DNA from: Pseudomonadota bacterium
GTDB lineage: Bacteria; Pseudomonadota; Gammaproteobacteria; Acidiferrobacterales; Acidiferrobacteraceae
Length of the DNA stretch: 7,342 bases
Direction: 5' to 3'
Assembly (NCBI GenBank): GCA_021795255.1
Contig: JAJYPQ010000137.1
Location: forward strand, 1 to 7,342
Every line of letters starts with the position of its first letter. The stretch's first letter is position 1. The notes beneath the pieces are model-generated. The model was not told where the DNA came from, did no database searches, and was given only the letters and a program-made list of their open reading frames with translations. Made by a program: the position numbers and the translations under genes. Positions 1-5,315 of this stretch are shown piece by piece.

Positions 1-275
1 GCGAGATCATCCAACGCCCAGGCGTAAGCCTGCGCAATGACCTCGAGATTCGCGGCATCTGCGAGAAACTGATTCCGTTCAAATCTAAGTTTCTCATCTA
101 GCCTATCGATCTCAGCCTGATTGCGGGCAGCCTCGGCCAGGTTGCGTTTGCGCAACGCGGCACGCTCCGCGTTTGCCTGCTTCTGCTTCTCATACGCCCA
201 CTGCTGCCGACCCAGCTGGATCGCCTCTCCTATCAGGTTGCCAAAATTGCCGGGGTTATTCGGATCGGTTGCCAT
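1..275 (-). CDS. Hypothetical coiled-coil protein (C-terminus beyond the left edge)
   Basis: An open frame of 91 codons reads from the ATG at 275 to the window edge with no stop, so the gene is partial. The start has a good Shine-Dalgarno (GGAGGG at 285-290, 9 nt away) and a plausible promoter further upstream. The protein begins MATDPNNPGNFGNLIGEAIQ. From about residue 23 it is rich in Gln, Glu, Lys, Arg and Ala with heptad-like spacing (for example EIDRLDEKLRFERNQF at about 57-72), suggesting a long alpha-helical coiled coil. There is no signal peptide or membrane segment in the visible part. I do not recognise the family. An insertion sequence sits just upstream of its promoter, so its former upstream neighbour or regulatory region has been separated from it. 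That the frame is coding is fairly secure; its function is unknown. Confidence 0.72.
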   Translation of the reverse strand, partial: MATDPNNPGNFGNLIGEAIQLGRQQWAYEKQKQANAERAALRKRNLAEAARNQAEIDRLDEKLRFERNQFLADAANLEVIAQAYAWALDDL

Positions 276-317
276 CGCTGCACACCCTCCATCAAGAAAA
301 GGAGACTCCTGTACGCT

Positions 318-346
318 ATACTAGACCGGGTGGGGCGGAAAGGCAA
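318..346 (-). promoter_or_regulatory. Putative sigma70 promoter of the left-edge gene
   Basis: On the minus strand a -35 TTGCCT (341-346) and a -10 TAGTAT (318-323) are separated by exactly 17 bp. Each matches the consensus at 4 of 6 bases. The predicted transcript would start near 311 and give a leader of about 36 nt carrying the GGAGGG ribosome site. The IS terminus at 361 lies only 15 bp upstream of the -35 box, so the core promoter appears preserved while any activator site further upstream would be displaced. Confidence 0.42.
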
Positions 347-350
347 AAGG

Positions 351-360
351 CGTTACGTCT
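351..360. repeat. Left copy of the 10-bp target-site duplication
   Basis: CGTTACGTCT here is repeated exactly at 2228-2237, directly abutting the two inverted termini of the element at 361-2227. A duplication of this length fits the ISAs1 family and marks the insertion target. Removing the element and one copy restores the pre-insertion sequence. Confidence 0.88.
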
Positions 361-373
361 CACGGTTCCGTCA
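361..373 (+). repeat. Terminal inverted repeat, left end of the IS
   Basis: CACGGTTCCGTCA pairs with CAGGGCTCCGTCA, the minus-strand reading of 2215-2227, differing at positions 3 and 6. Similarity stops after 13 bp. It directly abuts the target duplication. Confidence 0.82.
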
Positions 374-557
374 AAGTCGCGCCGCTAGCGCCTCGCCTCG
401 GTCACCGAACGCCTGAGGTGAGCCCAGTCGATGGGGTGGGTGGCCAGAAACGGCGGGGGGCCACTTTTTTGGGAGGGTTTCTCCCAAAGAGGCGATAGCG
501 AGGCGAACGCCTGCGGCGGGGGGCCCGCGTGGGCCCGAAGTCTTCAGGCTTTAGGGG
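374..557. other. Non-coding 3' region of the IS, rich in short repeats and palindromes
   Basis: No coding frame is credible between the transposase stop and the left terminus. The stretch is very GC-rich. It holds a hairpin (TTTGGGAG at 468-475 with CTCCCAAA at 481-488), the palindromic pair GGGCCC at 521-526 and 531-536, and a 10-bp direct repeat CGAACGCCTG at 406-415 and 504-513. GAGGCGA occurs at 489-495 and 500-506, and CGCCTCGC at 389-396 can pair with GCGAGGCG at 498-505. None of the hairpins is followed by a T-run on either strand, so I do not call a terminator. Its role, such as folding of the end or limiting transcription, is not known. Confidence 0.5.
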
Positions 558-818
558 CTACAGACGCAGCATCGCTAACACCTGGTCGGCCTGCGCGGCC
601 AAGCCCCGGAGTGCCGCCTTCAGGAGTTGCGCGGGACTGGCCTGCGTACGATTTTGGCTGGTGATCAGGTAGACCCGCTCGAGGGTGGTCTTGTTGTGGC
701 TGACGTGGAAGATCTCGCGCTCGACACAGGCCACTTGGGCCGCATAGGGAAACGTCACATAGCCGTTCAATGCGTCGCTCACCCAGATGCGCCGGGTCTC
801 GACGCGCCCATGGGCCTT
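558..818 (-). pseudogene. ISAs1 transposase C-terminal fragment, out of frame with the main ORF
   Basis: One base after the GAA codon that ends the 452-aa frame, the reading continues in the next frame as KAHGRVETRRIWVSDALNGY, the expected ISAs1 continuation (a HGRVETRR-type motif followed by an Ile-Trp-Val segment). The frame then runs through a QVACVERE stretch and a conserved SQNRTQASPAQLL segment and ends LAMLRL at a TAG (558-560). In ISAs1 transposases the SPAQLL-like stretch is normally followed by a block resembling GHWxIEN, which carries the last acidic residue of the DDE triad. Here it is followed directly by a short C-terminal tail, so an internal deletion is likely. The fragment could be made only by frameshifting or by internal initiation at 782, and is best treated as decayed. 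Confidence 0.75.
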
Positions 819-2175
819 ATTCGTCGTCGCGTGCTGAGGGGGGAAAGGCCTCCAGATGGAGGCCTGCGATGTCGGCCTTCAGGGTCGGCTGATTGTCTTT
901 GACGGTGAAGAGATAATGGGCGCCTTTCTCCTCGACCAGGTACTGAGCCGTCTCTCTTTGGGTATGCAGGGCATCGGCGGTCACCACGCGCCCGGCGAGC
1001 GCCAAGGGATCGAGCAGGGGCTTCACCGCCTGCTGTTCGGAGGCCTTGCTGGCGACCTCGACCTGGTTTAAGACCACGCCGCTTGCGTGCCCGAGCGCCG
1101 CGACCAGTTGCCGGGGACGCCCCCCATCCTGCGATCCCCGCAAGGTTTTGCCATCGAGCGCGATCGGCTCGTCCTCCGCCCCGCGCGCGTGCAGCCAATC
1201 CCCCAGGCCCCGCTCCAGCGCCGCGATATCGATCGTCTGCAACAGGCGACGGATCGTGGGCTCCGAGGGGGGTTCATAGTGCCCATCGGCGGCGCGACGG
1301 CAACGCAGACGGCGCAGCATCGCGGGCGGTAATCGTCGCACCCACTCGCCGATGGCCGTAGGTCCCTGCGCCCCACTGATCACGGCACAGAGCACAATGG
1401 CGATCAGCGAGCGCTGGCTGTGGCGCCGTCCCCGCCTTGCGCGACGATCCTCGAGCGTGTCGAGGCGCGCAAAGAGTGTGGTGGCATCGGTATCGGATAG
1501 CTGCATGGTCTTCACCTCCTGACGGGGCAGGTCGCGGTGCGGGCTCGGCGATGAGAGGAGGAGCCGGGCCTTTTTATGAAGGGGGTACACCCAGATCCGC
1601 TTGGGCGCGCCGTGCGCGACATAGGTATCGTTGGACTTGGCAAAGCCGCGCGTGGGCCCGAGATCGATCCAGTTGGCGGCCCGGTAGCAGGTCCCCGGAA
1701 ACCGGGCCGGATCGATGAAGGTCTCGGCGAGCATAAGGCCATGGCCGTGGACCGCCTGCCAATCCGCCGAGAGCCGCGCAAGGTTCTGGCCCAGAATACG
1801 CGAGGCGAGGTTCTTGACCCGCACCCCAGGCAGGATCAGGAAGCGGGCGTTGTTGGCGATGAGCCCAATCCGTTGCCACTGCAGGGGCTTCGCCCAACCG
1901 ATCCAGGCATCGCGCGGGGCGCACTTCAAGGCCGCCGACGCCCAGCCGAGGAGCGCCAGCCACTGCCCGTCCCCCTCCGCCACATAGCGCAGGCTGCGCC
2001 CCACGAGCGCGGTGAGCCCCAGATAGTGGTGGGCGCGCATCAGGGCGTCCCAGGCGGGGCGCTCCGAGGCGTCGATCAGCCGCACCCGCACCCGGGACAC
2101 CGCCACCGCATCATCTTGGCCCAGATCGTTCATGCCTGCTGTTATAGCAGAGCGCAAACCAAAAAGCCAGCGCAT
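817..2175 (-). CDS. ISAs1-family transposase with N-terminal DUF4338/DruA-like domain (frameshifted)
   Basis: This 452-aa frame joins two domains. Residues about 30-205 match the DUF4338 family (Pfam name: Druantia anti-phage system protein DruA), shown by HYLG at 50-53, a GRSLRYVAEGDGQWLALLGW stretch, RDAWIGW at 88-94, IANNARFLILP at 106-116 and ETFIDPARFPGTCYRAANWI at 151-170. Residues 224-452 match the ISAs1 DDE transposase: the SLIAIVLCAVISGAQGPTAI stretch at 256-275, first catalytic Asp at D341 (IALDGKTLRGS), second at D401 (TADALHTQRE), and YLFTVKDNQP at 421-430. The frame ends early at TAA (817-819) through a one-base shift. The remainder lies at 558-818, so a complete protein is not made. 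ATG 2175 has GGAGGG six bases upstream (2182-2187). ATG 2133 (residue 15) is an alternative. A second, very strong ribosome site precedes residue M224. Family assignment is secure, activity is doubtful. Confidence 0.85.
   Translation of the reverse strand: MRWLFGLRSAITAGMNDLGQDDAVAVSRVRVRLIDASERPAWDALMRAHHYLGLTALVGRSLRYVAEGDGQWLALLGWASAALKCAPRDAWIGWAKPLQWQRIGLIANNARFLILPGVRVKNLASRILGQNLARLSADWQAVHGHGLMLAETFIDPARFPGTCYRAANWIDLGPTRGFAKSNDTYVAHGAPKRIWVYPLHKKARLLLSSPSPHRDLPRQEVKTMQLSDTDATTLFARLDTLEDRRARRGRRHSQRSLIAIVLCAVISGAQGPTAIGEWVRRLPPAMLRRLRCRRAADGHYEPPSEPTIRRLLQTIDIAALERGLGDWLHARGAEDEPIALDGKTLRGSQDGGRPRQLVAALGHASGVVLNQVEVASKASEQQAVKPLLDPLALAGRVVTADALHTQRETAQYLVEEKGAHYLFTVKDNQPTLKADIAGLHLEAFPPSARDDE
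1504..1520 (-). promoter_or_regulatory. Internal Shine-Dalgarno and ATG at the domain junction of the transposase
   Basis: On the minus strand AGGAGGTGA (1512-1520) precedes the in-frame ATG at 1504-1506 (residue M224), with 8 nt between AGGAGG and ATG. This is the strongest ribosome-binding site in the window. It lies exactly where the DUF4338-like domain ends and the ISAs1 transposase begins (MQLSDTDATTLF). It implies that a short transposase can be made separately from the long fused form, or that two once-separate genes became fused in frame. Confidence 0.6.
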
Positions 2176-2214
2176 CCGATGCCCTCCGCCTCATCAAGGA
2201 CTTGGGGAGGTGAA

Positions 2215-2227
2215 TGACGGAGCCCTG
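2215..2227 (-). repeat. Terminal inverted repeat, right end of the IS
   Basis: Read on the minus strand this is CAGGGCTCCGTCA, pairing at 11 of 13 positions with the left terminus at 361-373. It borders the right target duplication and lies about 40 bp upstream of the transposase start. Confidence 0.82.
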
Positions 2228-2237
2228 CGTTACGTCT
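2228..2237. repeat. Right copy of the 10-bp target-site duplication
   Basis: CGTTACGTCT is identical to 351-360. On the minus strand it covers the last codons and stop of the IS110-family remnant, so the target was at the edge of that older element. Confidence 0.88.
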
Positions 2238-2637
2238 TGATACGCTCGACCTCGTGAGCGAGTTCCTCGCGCTGGCGCCGCAAGGTGGCGAGCTGCGCGC
2301 AGAGCTTCGGCAGCACAAGGCCTGCCGCCTGGGTGCCCGGTACCACTACGGTCTGCTCATGCAAGGCCTGATGGATCTCGGCCGGCAGGGTTTTTGAAAG
2401 CCTGGGCGCAAGCTTGCTTAAGTGCGCGGTGAGTCGCTTTTCACTGGCTGCGGCAAGGGCTGCCGGCGACGGATATTTCTGCAGGAGATCACATAGGGCG
2501 GGGTGATCCAGCCGCGGTCCGAGGACCCGCTCTAAAGCCGGGTGGATCTGGGTCAGCAACCCGCGGATACGGTTACTGACTTGGGTAATTTGCCCCACCA
2601 TTTTTCGAGGCCGACTGTTCTCAGTCGGTTTTTTCAT
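2230..2637 (-). pseudogene. IS110-family transposase remnant (central segment only)
   Basis: This 135-codon frame matches the middle of IS110-family transposases, the segment between the DEDD RuvC-like domain and the C-terminal Transposase_20 domain. Diagnostic stretches are QVSNRIRGLLTQIHPALERV at about 20-39, GPRLDHPALCDLLQKYPSPA at 40-59, EQTVVVPGTQAAGLVLPKL (around 94-112) and QLATLRRQREELAHEVERI (around 115-133). The N-terminal catalytic acidic domain is absent and the first 15 residues or so look like unrelated sequence. The helix-hairpin-helix region expected after EVER is absent too, replaced by a stop. No convincing Shine-Dalgarno precedes the ATG, which lies inside the arm of a hairpin. 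It is a dead fragment. Because the target duplication includes its stop, it was already truncated before the ISAs1-like element arrived. Confidence 0.75.
2611..2634 (+). terminator. Rho-independent terminator-like hairpin, plus orientation
   Basis: CCGACTG (2611-2617) pairs perfectly with CAGTCGG (2622-2628) around a TTCT loop, followed by six T (2629-2634). The form is that of an intrinsic terminator for plus-strand transcription. No plus-strand gene remains upstream of it, so it is either a leftover from a lost gene or a block to antisense reading through the IS. The start codon of the IS110 remnant lies just after its T-run. Confidence 0.5.
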
Positions 2638-2898
2638 TTCCGTGCTTCCCGCATGCCGCGCGGAGTTCCTCGCTATTTTCCGTGTGCCATGAGCCCCGCG
2701 ATACGTTCAGGAATCTGGCCGTTTTCGGCGCGGTTCGATTCTTTCCTGCTCTCTGTTCTCAAAAAATAGTGGAGAACCGCATACATTTGGCACACGAAGA
2801 ATGCCTTTCCTGCCAATTGGTTATGCTTGTGTCGCAGATAGCGGTTCGACGGGTAATCTCCTGTAGCAGATCAAACCGTCCTCGAAAGCCCGATGCGA
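2638..2898. other. Intergenic stretch without a supported gene
   Basis: This lies between the IS110 remnant and the CDF-like transporter and looks less GC-rich than its surroundings. Short open frames exist on both strands (2682-2972 plus, 2759-2962 minus), but neither shows a recognisable family or a good ribosome site, and both overlap the transporter gene. I see two short inverted repeats, GTTCTC/GAGAAC (2755-2760 and 2772-2777) and TTGGCA/TGCCAA (2787-2792 and 2811-2816). No T-run follows either, and no terminator for the transporter is evident. Confidence 0.4.
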
Positions 2899-3576
2899 TT
2901 ATCTCGTTGAATCCGGCCCGGGCGCCAAACTCACGGTCGCAAGCGAAACCGATGGAGCACATCGTTGAATAAGCTCCTTGCGGGCATGGCGTATGACGGA
3001 AACGCCCGAGGACACCGCTAGCCCGCCCATGAGCAGAGCGACGGCGAGATCGGGCCAGCCGCTCCCGGTGCCGAACACGCCAACTGCCGCCAACATCACC
3101 GCGACATTGCCAATGGCATCATTGCGGCTGCACAGCCAGACCGAACGCATGTTGGCATCGCCGCTGCGGAAGGCGTAGAGCATCAGAGCCACGCCCCCAT
3201 TGGCCACGAGTGCCAGCACGGCGATCGCGCCCATCGTCAGCGGTTCGGGTGGGGTACCTCCGATGGCTGCCCAGACGGTCTTGCCGAGCACGAACAACCC
3301 GAACACCGCCATCGACAAGCCTTTGACCATAGCGGCGCGAGAGCGCGAGGCGACGCCCATCGAAAACACAGCCAGCGAAATGCCGTAATTGGCGGCATCC
3401 GCAGCGAAATCCACTGCATCGGCCAGCAGCGACATAGATCCGGATTTCATCCCGCCGCCGATCTCGACGGCGAACATCACCGCATTGATGACGAGTGCCA
3501 CCCACAACGCCTTGCGAAAACGTGGGCTGATGGTGGTTTGGGGTGTGCAGACAGAGCCGCAGCAGCCAACGGACAT
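2899..3576 (-). CDS. CDF-like cation efflux transporter, short form
   Basis: This 225-aa inner-membrane protein resembles the cation diffusion facilitator superfamily, which exports divalent metal ions in exchange for protons. About six hydrophobic segments are visible from residue 20 to 200. The acidic site in TM2 is LADAVDFAADAANY (52-65) and the polar site in TM5 is in WLCSRNDAIGN. The N-terminus MSVGCCGSVC has three cysteines (5, 6, 10), a possible metal-binding site. The cytoplasmic C-terminal domain of full CDF proteins is absent, as in this short subgroup. The last 20 or so residues after the ARKELI segment (RCAPSVSL onward) look unlike the usual end and may come from joined sequence. 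ATG 3576 has AAAGGAG (3584-3590) at 7 nt. The gene is divergent from a MerR-type regulator and shares its promoter region, which implies metal-induced expression. Metal specificity is not evident. Confidence 0.85.
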   Translation of the reverse strand: MSVGCCGSVCTPQTTISPRFRKALWVALVINAVMFAVEIGGGMKSGSMSLLADAVDFAADAANYGISLAVFSMGVASRSRAAMVKGLSMAVFGLFVLGKTVWAAIGGTPPEPLTMGAIAVLALVANGGVALMLYAFRSGDANMRSVWLCSRNDAIGNVAVMLAAVGVFGTGSGWPDLAVALLMGGLAVSSGVSVIRHARKELIQRCAPSVSLATVSLAPGPDSTR

Positions 3577-3608
3577 GATTTTTCTCCTTTGCGTATGTTC
3601 GGGCTAGC

Positions 3609-3650
3609 ATTTCACACCCCGTAGCCACTCCATGGTCAAGCGTGTAAAAT
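3609..3650. promoter_or_regulatory. Divergent MerR-type promoter/operator
   Basis: On the minus strand TTGACC (3634-3639) and TGAAAT (3609-3614) are 19 bp apart, the lengthened spacing typical of promoters that MerR-family activators untwist. A 21-bp imperfect dyad lies across the spacer (3616-3636), beginning ACC and ending GGT; the half-sites agree at 6 of 10 positions about a centre at 3626. In the other direction a weaker promoter for the regulator may use TAGCCA (3622-3627) and TAAAAT (3645-3650), 17 bp apart, overlapping the operator. This fits mer/cad-style control: repression of the regulator and metal-dependent activation of the transporter. Confidence 0.62.
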
Positions 3651-3679
3651 AAATCGGTGTTCACCGCAAAGGAGTTTCC

Positions 3680-4180
3680 ATGAAAACGATTATGCGCATC
3701 GGCGAATTGGGCGCGGCCGCCGGTGTCGATATCGAGACGATCCGTTACTACGAGAAGGTCGGCCTGCTACCCGATCCTGCACGCAGCGCCAACGGCTATC
3801 GGGCTTACGGGTCGGCACATCTCGAACGGCTGGCGTTCATTCGCCATTGCCGCGCGCTGGATATTCCGCTCGCCGATGTGAAGCGTCTGCTGGAATTTGT
3901 CGCCCACCCCGATGCCAACTGTGGCGATATCGACCGTTTGATCGATGCCCAACTGGTTCGGGTTCAGGCACGCCTGAAAAGCATGCAGGCGCTGGAGCGG
4001 CAACTCGCTTCGCTGCGCGGCCGATGTGGTGTCAGCCGTGTCGCGGGCGACTGCGGTATCCTCAGCGAGCTGGTCGCCGCCGCGCGCGGCGAGGCGTGCG
4101 CCTGCCATGTCGGCTCCCCTTCTGAACAGGCAGGGTTTGTGACACCGGCCAAGGCAGCTGTCCGCGGGAGAGGCGCATGA
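3680..4180 (+). CDS. MerR-family metal-responsive regulator (CadR/PbrR type)
   Basis: A 166-aa cytoplasmic transcription factor. Residues 5-43 form the MerR winged helix-turn-helix (MRIGELGAAAGVDIETIRYY at 5-24, then the GLLPDPAR and NGYRAY stretch). Residues about 44-75 are the second DNA-contacting part and about 80-112 the dimerisation helix. Metal-ligand cysteines sit where CadR/PbrR proteins have them: C81 (NCGDID), C116 and C125 (RCGVSRVAGDCGIL), plus a C-terminal ACACH cluster (C140, C142, H143). This points to a divalent soft or borderline metal such as Cd(II), Pb(II) or Zn(II) rather than an oxidant. AAAGGAG at 3668-3674, 5 nt from ATG 3680, decides the start, although M5 could also serve. 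The stop overlaps the next start as ATGA, so the regulator and the EamA transporter are co-translated. About 20 residues after the metal cluster look like a poorly conserved tail. Confidence 0.9.
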   Translation: MKTIMRIGELGAAAGVDIETIRYYEKVGLLPDPARSANGYRAYGSAHLERLAFIRHCRALDIPLADVKRLLEFVAHPDANCGDIDRLIDAQLVRVQARLKSMQALERQLASLRGRCGVSRVAGDCGILSELVAAARGEACACHVGSPSEQAGFVTPAKAAVRGRGA

Positions 4181-5289
4181 TACGGGGTGCCCGTAGCGGC
4201 GTGGTTGCTGCCGTGACGGCGGCGATCCTCTTCGGAGCCGGCACACCGCTCGCCAAATTGCTGCTGATGCACGCCAGTCCCTGGCTGTTGGCCGCGCTGC
4301 TCTATCTCGGCTCGGGCATCGGTTTGTGGATCGTGCGCCGGATTCGTCGCACCCCACCGGTACGCCTCGAAAGGAGCGACTGGCGCTGGCTTGCTGGAGC
4401 GATTGTGGCGGGCGGTATGGTCGGGCCGGTGCTGCTGTTGTTCGGCCTGTCGGCGATGCCGGCGTCCGGCGCTTCCCTGCTGCTGAACGCCGAGGGGGTA
4501 CTGACGGCATTGCTGGCCTGGTTCGCATTCAAGGAAAATTTCGACCGCCGCATCGCACTGGGCATGCTGGCCATCGTCGCCGGCGCGATGGTGCTGAGTT
4601 GGCCAGGGGAAGCGCGCTTTGCCGGGGCGTGGCCGGCGCTCGCCGTCCTCGGAGCCTGTCTCGCCTGGGCCATCGACAACAATTTCACCCGCAAGGTGTC
4701 GCTCTCCGACGCCTCCTTCATCGCCATGACCAAAGGACTCGTGGCAGGCACCACCAATTTCGTCCTCGCATTGTCGACTCATGCGGTTTGGCCGGGAACC
4801 GCCACGGTCGTCTGGGCGGCGCTATTGGGGTTTGCCAGCTACGGCGCAAGCCTCACCTTGTTCGTGATCGGCCTGCGCCACCTCGGTACGGCACGCACCG
4901 GGGCATATTTCTCGGTCGCGCCATTTTTCGGCGCGGTGCTGGCCATCGCGCTGCTAAATGAACCCGTCACGCCGCAACTTCTGGCGGCGGGGGGGCTGAT
5001 GGCTCTCGGCGTGTGGTTGCATCTCACGGAGCGGCACGAGCACGAACACACCCACGAGTTGCTTGAGCATGTTCACGAGCACGTTCACGGAAATGGTGAC
5101 GAGCACCATGACCACATGCACGATGAGGTCGTGATGCCCGGCACACGCCACAGCCATCTGCACCGGCATGTGCCATTCAGGCACTCGCATCCTCACTTTC
5201 CCGATGCGCATCATTTGCATCCACGTTGCCATTCCTCCGTACACAAAAAGAGACCGCCCGAATCTTTCTCCGGTCCCACATCCGGCTGA
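4177..5289 (+). CDS. DMT-superfamily (EamA) transporter with histidine-rich tail
   Basis: A 370-aa inner-membrane protein with roughly ten hydrophobic segments in two EamA halves (about 8-130 and 150-280), for example SGVVAAVTAAILFGAGTPLA at 7-26 and LNEPVTPQLLAAGGLMALGV near 260-280. Residues 285-370 form a charged tail with 24 histidines, including ERHEHEHTHE and HVHEHVHGNGDEHHDHMHD, which is likely to bind divalent metal near the membrane. EamA proteins export metabolites or other small molecules; the tail and the operon with a metal-sensing MerR regulator suggest a role in metal efflux or metal handling, but the substrate is inferred. The start overlaps the regulator stop (ATGA, 4177-4180). 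The final 20 residues (KKRPPESFSGPTSG region) lack histidines and may be read into unrelated sequence. It is convergent with the nucleotidyltransferase gene, with 26 bp between stops and no clear terminator. Confidence 0.88.
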   Translation: MIRGARSGVVAAVTAAILFGAGTPLAKLLLMHASPWLLAALLYLGSGIGLWIVRRIRRTPPVRLERSDWRWLAGAIVAGGMVGPVLLLFGLSAMPASGASLLLNAEGVLTALLAWFAFKENFDRRIALGMLAIVAGAMVLSWPGEARFAGAWPALAVLGACLAWAIDNNFTRKVSLSDASFIAMTKGLVAGTTNFVLALSTHAVWPGTATVVWAALLGFASYGASLTLFVIGLRHLGTARTGAYFSVAPFFGAVLAIALLNEPVTPQLLAAGGLMALGVWLHLTERHEHEHTHELLEHVHEHVHGNGDEHHDHMHDEVVMPGTRHSHLHRHVPFRHSHPHFPDAHHLHPRCHSSVHKKRPPESFSGPTSG

Positions 5290-5315
5290 GCAGTCAATCC
5301 TGGCTTCCGCATCCT

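Larger units (their letters stand above)
361..2227 (-). mobile_element. ISAs1-family insertion sequence, complete ends, 1867 bp
   Basis: Both boundaries can be read directly. The left terminus CACGGTTCCGTCA (361-373) and the right terminus, read on the minus strand as CAGGGCTCCGTCA (2215-2227), match at 11 of 13 positions as inverted repeats. A perfect 10-bp direct repeat flanks them. The interior holds one transposase gene on the minus strand with an N-terminal DUF4338/DruA-like domain and a C-terminal ISAs1 DDE domain. The element is longer than a usual ISAs1 member (about 1.2-1.5 kb) because of this extra domain. The gene is frameshifted and appears to lack part of the catalytic core, so this copy is probably not autonomous. 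The exact target duplication suggests a fairly recent insertion, with damage afterwards or mobilisation in trans. It landed at the edge of an IS110-family remnant, just upstream of the left-edge gene. Confidence 0.88.

Noticed and set aside
374..557. CRISPR array or rho-independent terminator in the repeat-rich part of the IS
   Set aside because: Repeats are too short and irregularly spaced for CRISPR, and none of the hairpins is followed by a T-run.
811..830. Programmed +1 frameshift at GAA TAA G in the transposase
   Set aside because: A +1 slip would move the Glu tRNA from GAA to AAU, which it cannot pair with, and no stimulatory element is visible. An indel is simpler.
1576..2217. 213-codon plus-strand frame opposite the transposase
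   Set aside because: It is antisense to well-supported DUF4338/ISAs1 coding sequence, has high-GC shadow composition and no family features.
2682..2972. Small open frames in the stretch left of the CDF-like gene (2682-2972 plus, 2759-2962 minus)
   Set aside because: No ribosome site or recognisable family, and both overlap the 3' end of the transporter gene.
3764..4782. Two long minus-strand frames opposite the regulator and EamA gene (3767-4528, 3964-4782)
   Set aside because: Both are rich in Arg, Ser, Pro and Gln as expected of antisense to high-GC genes, and both overlap confidently assigned proteins.
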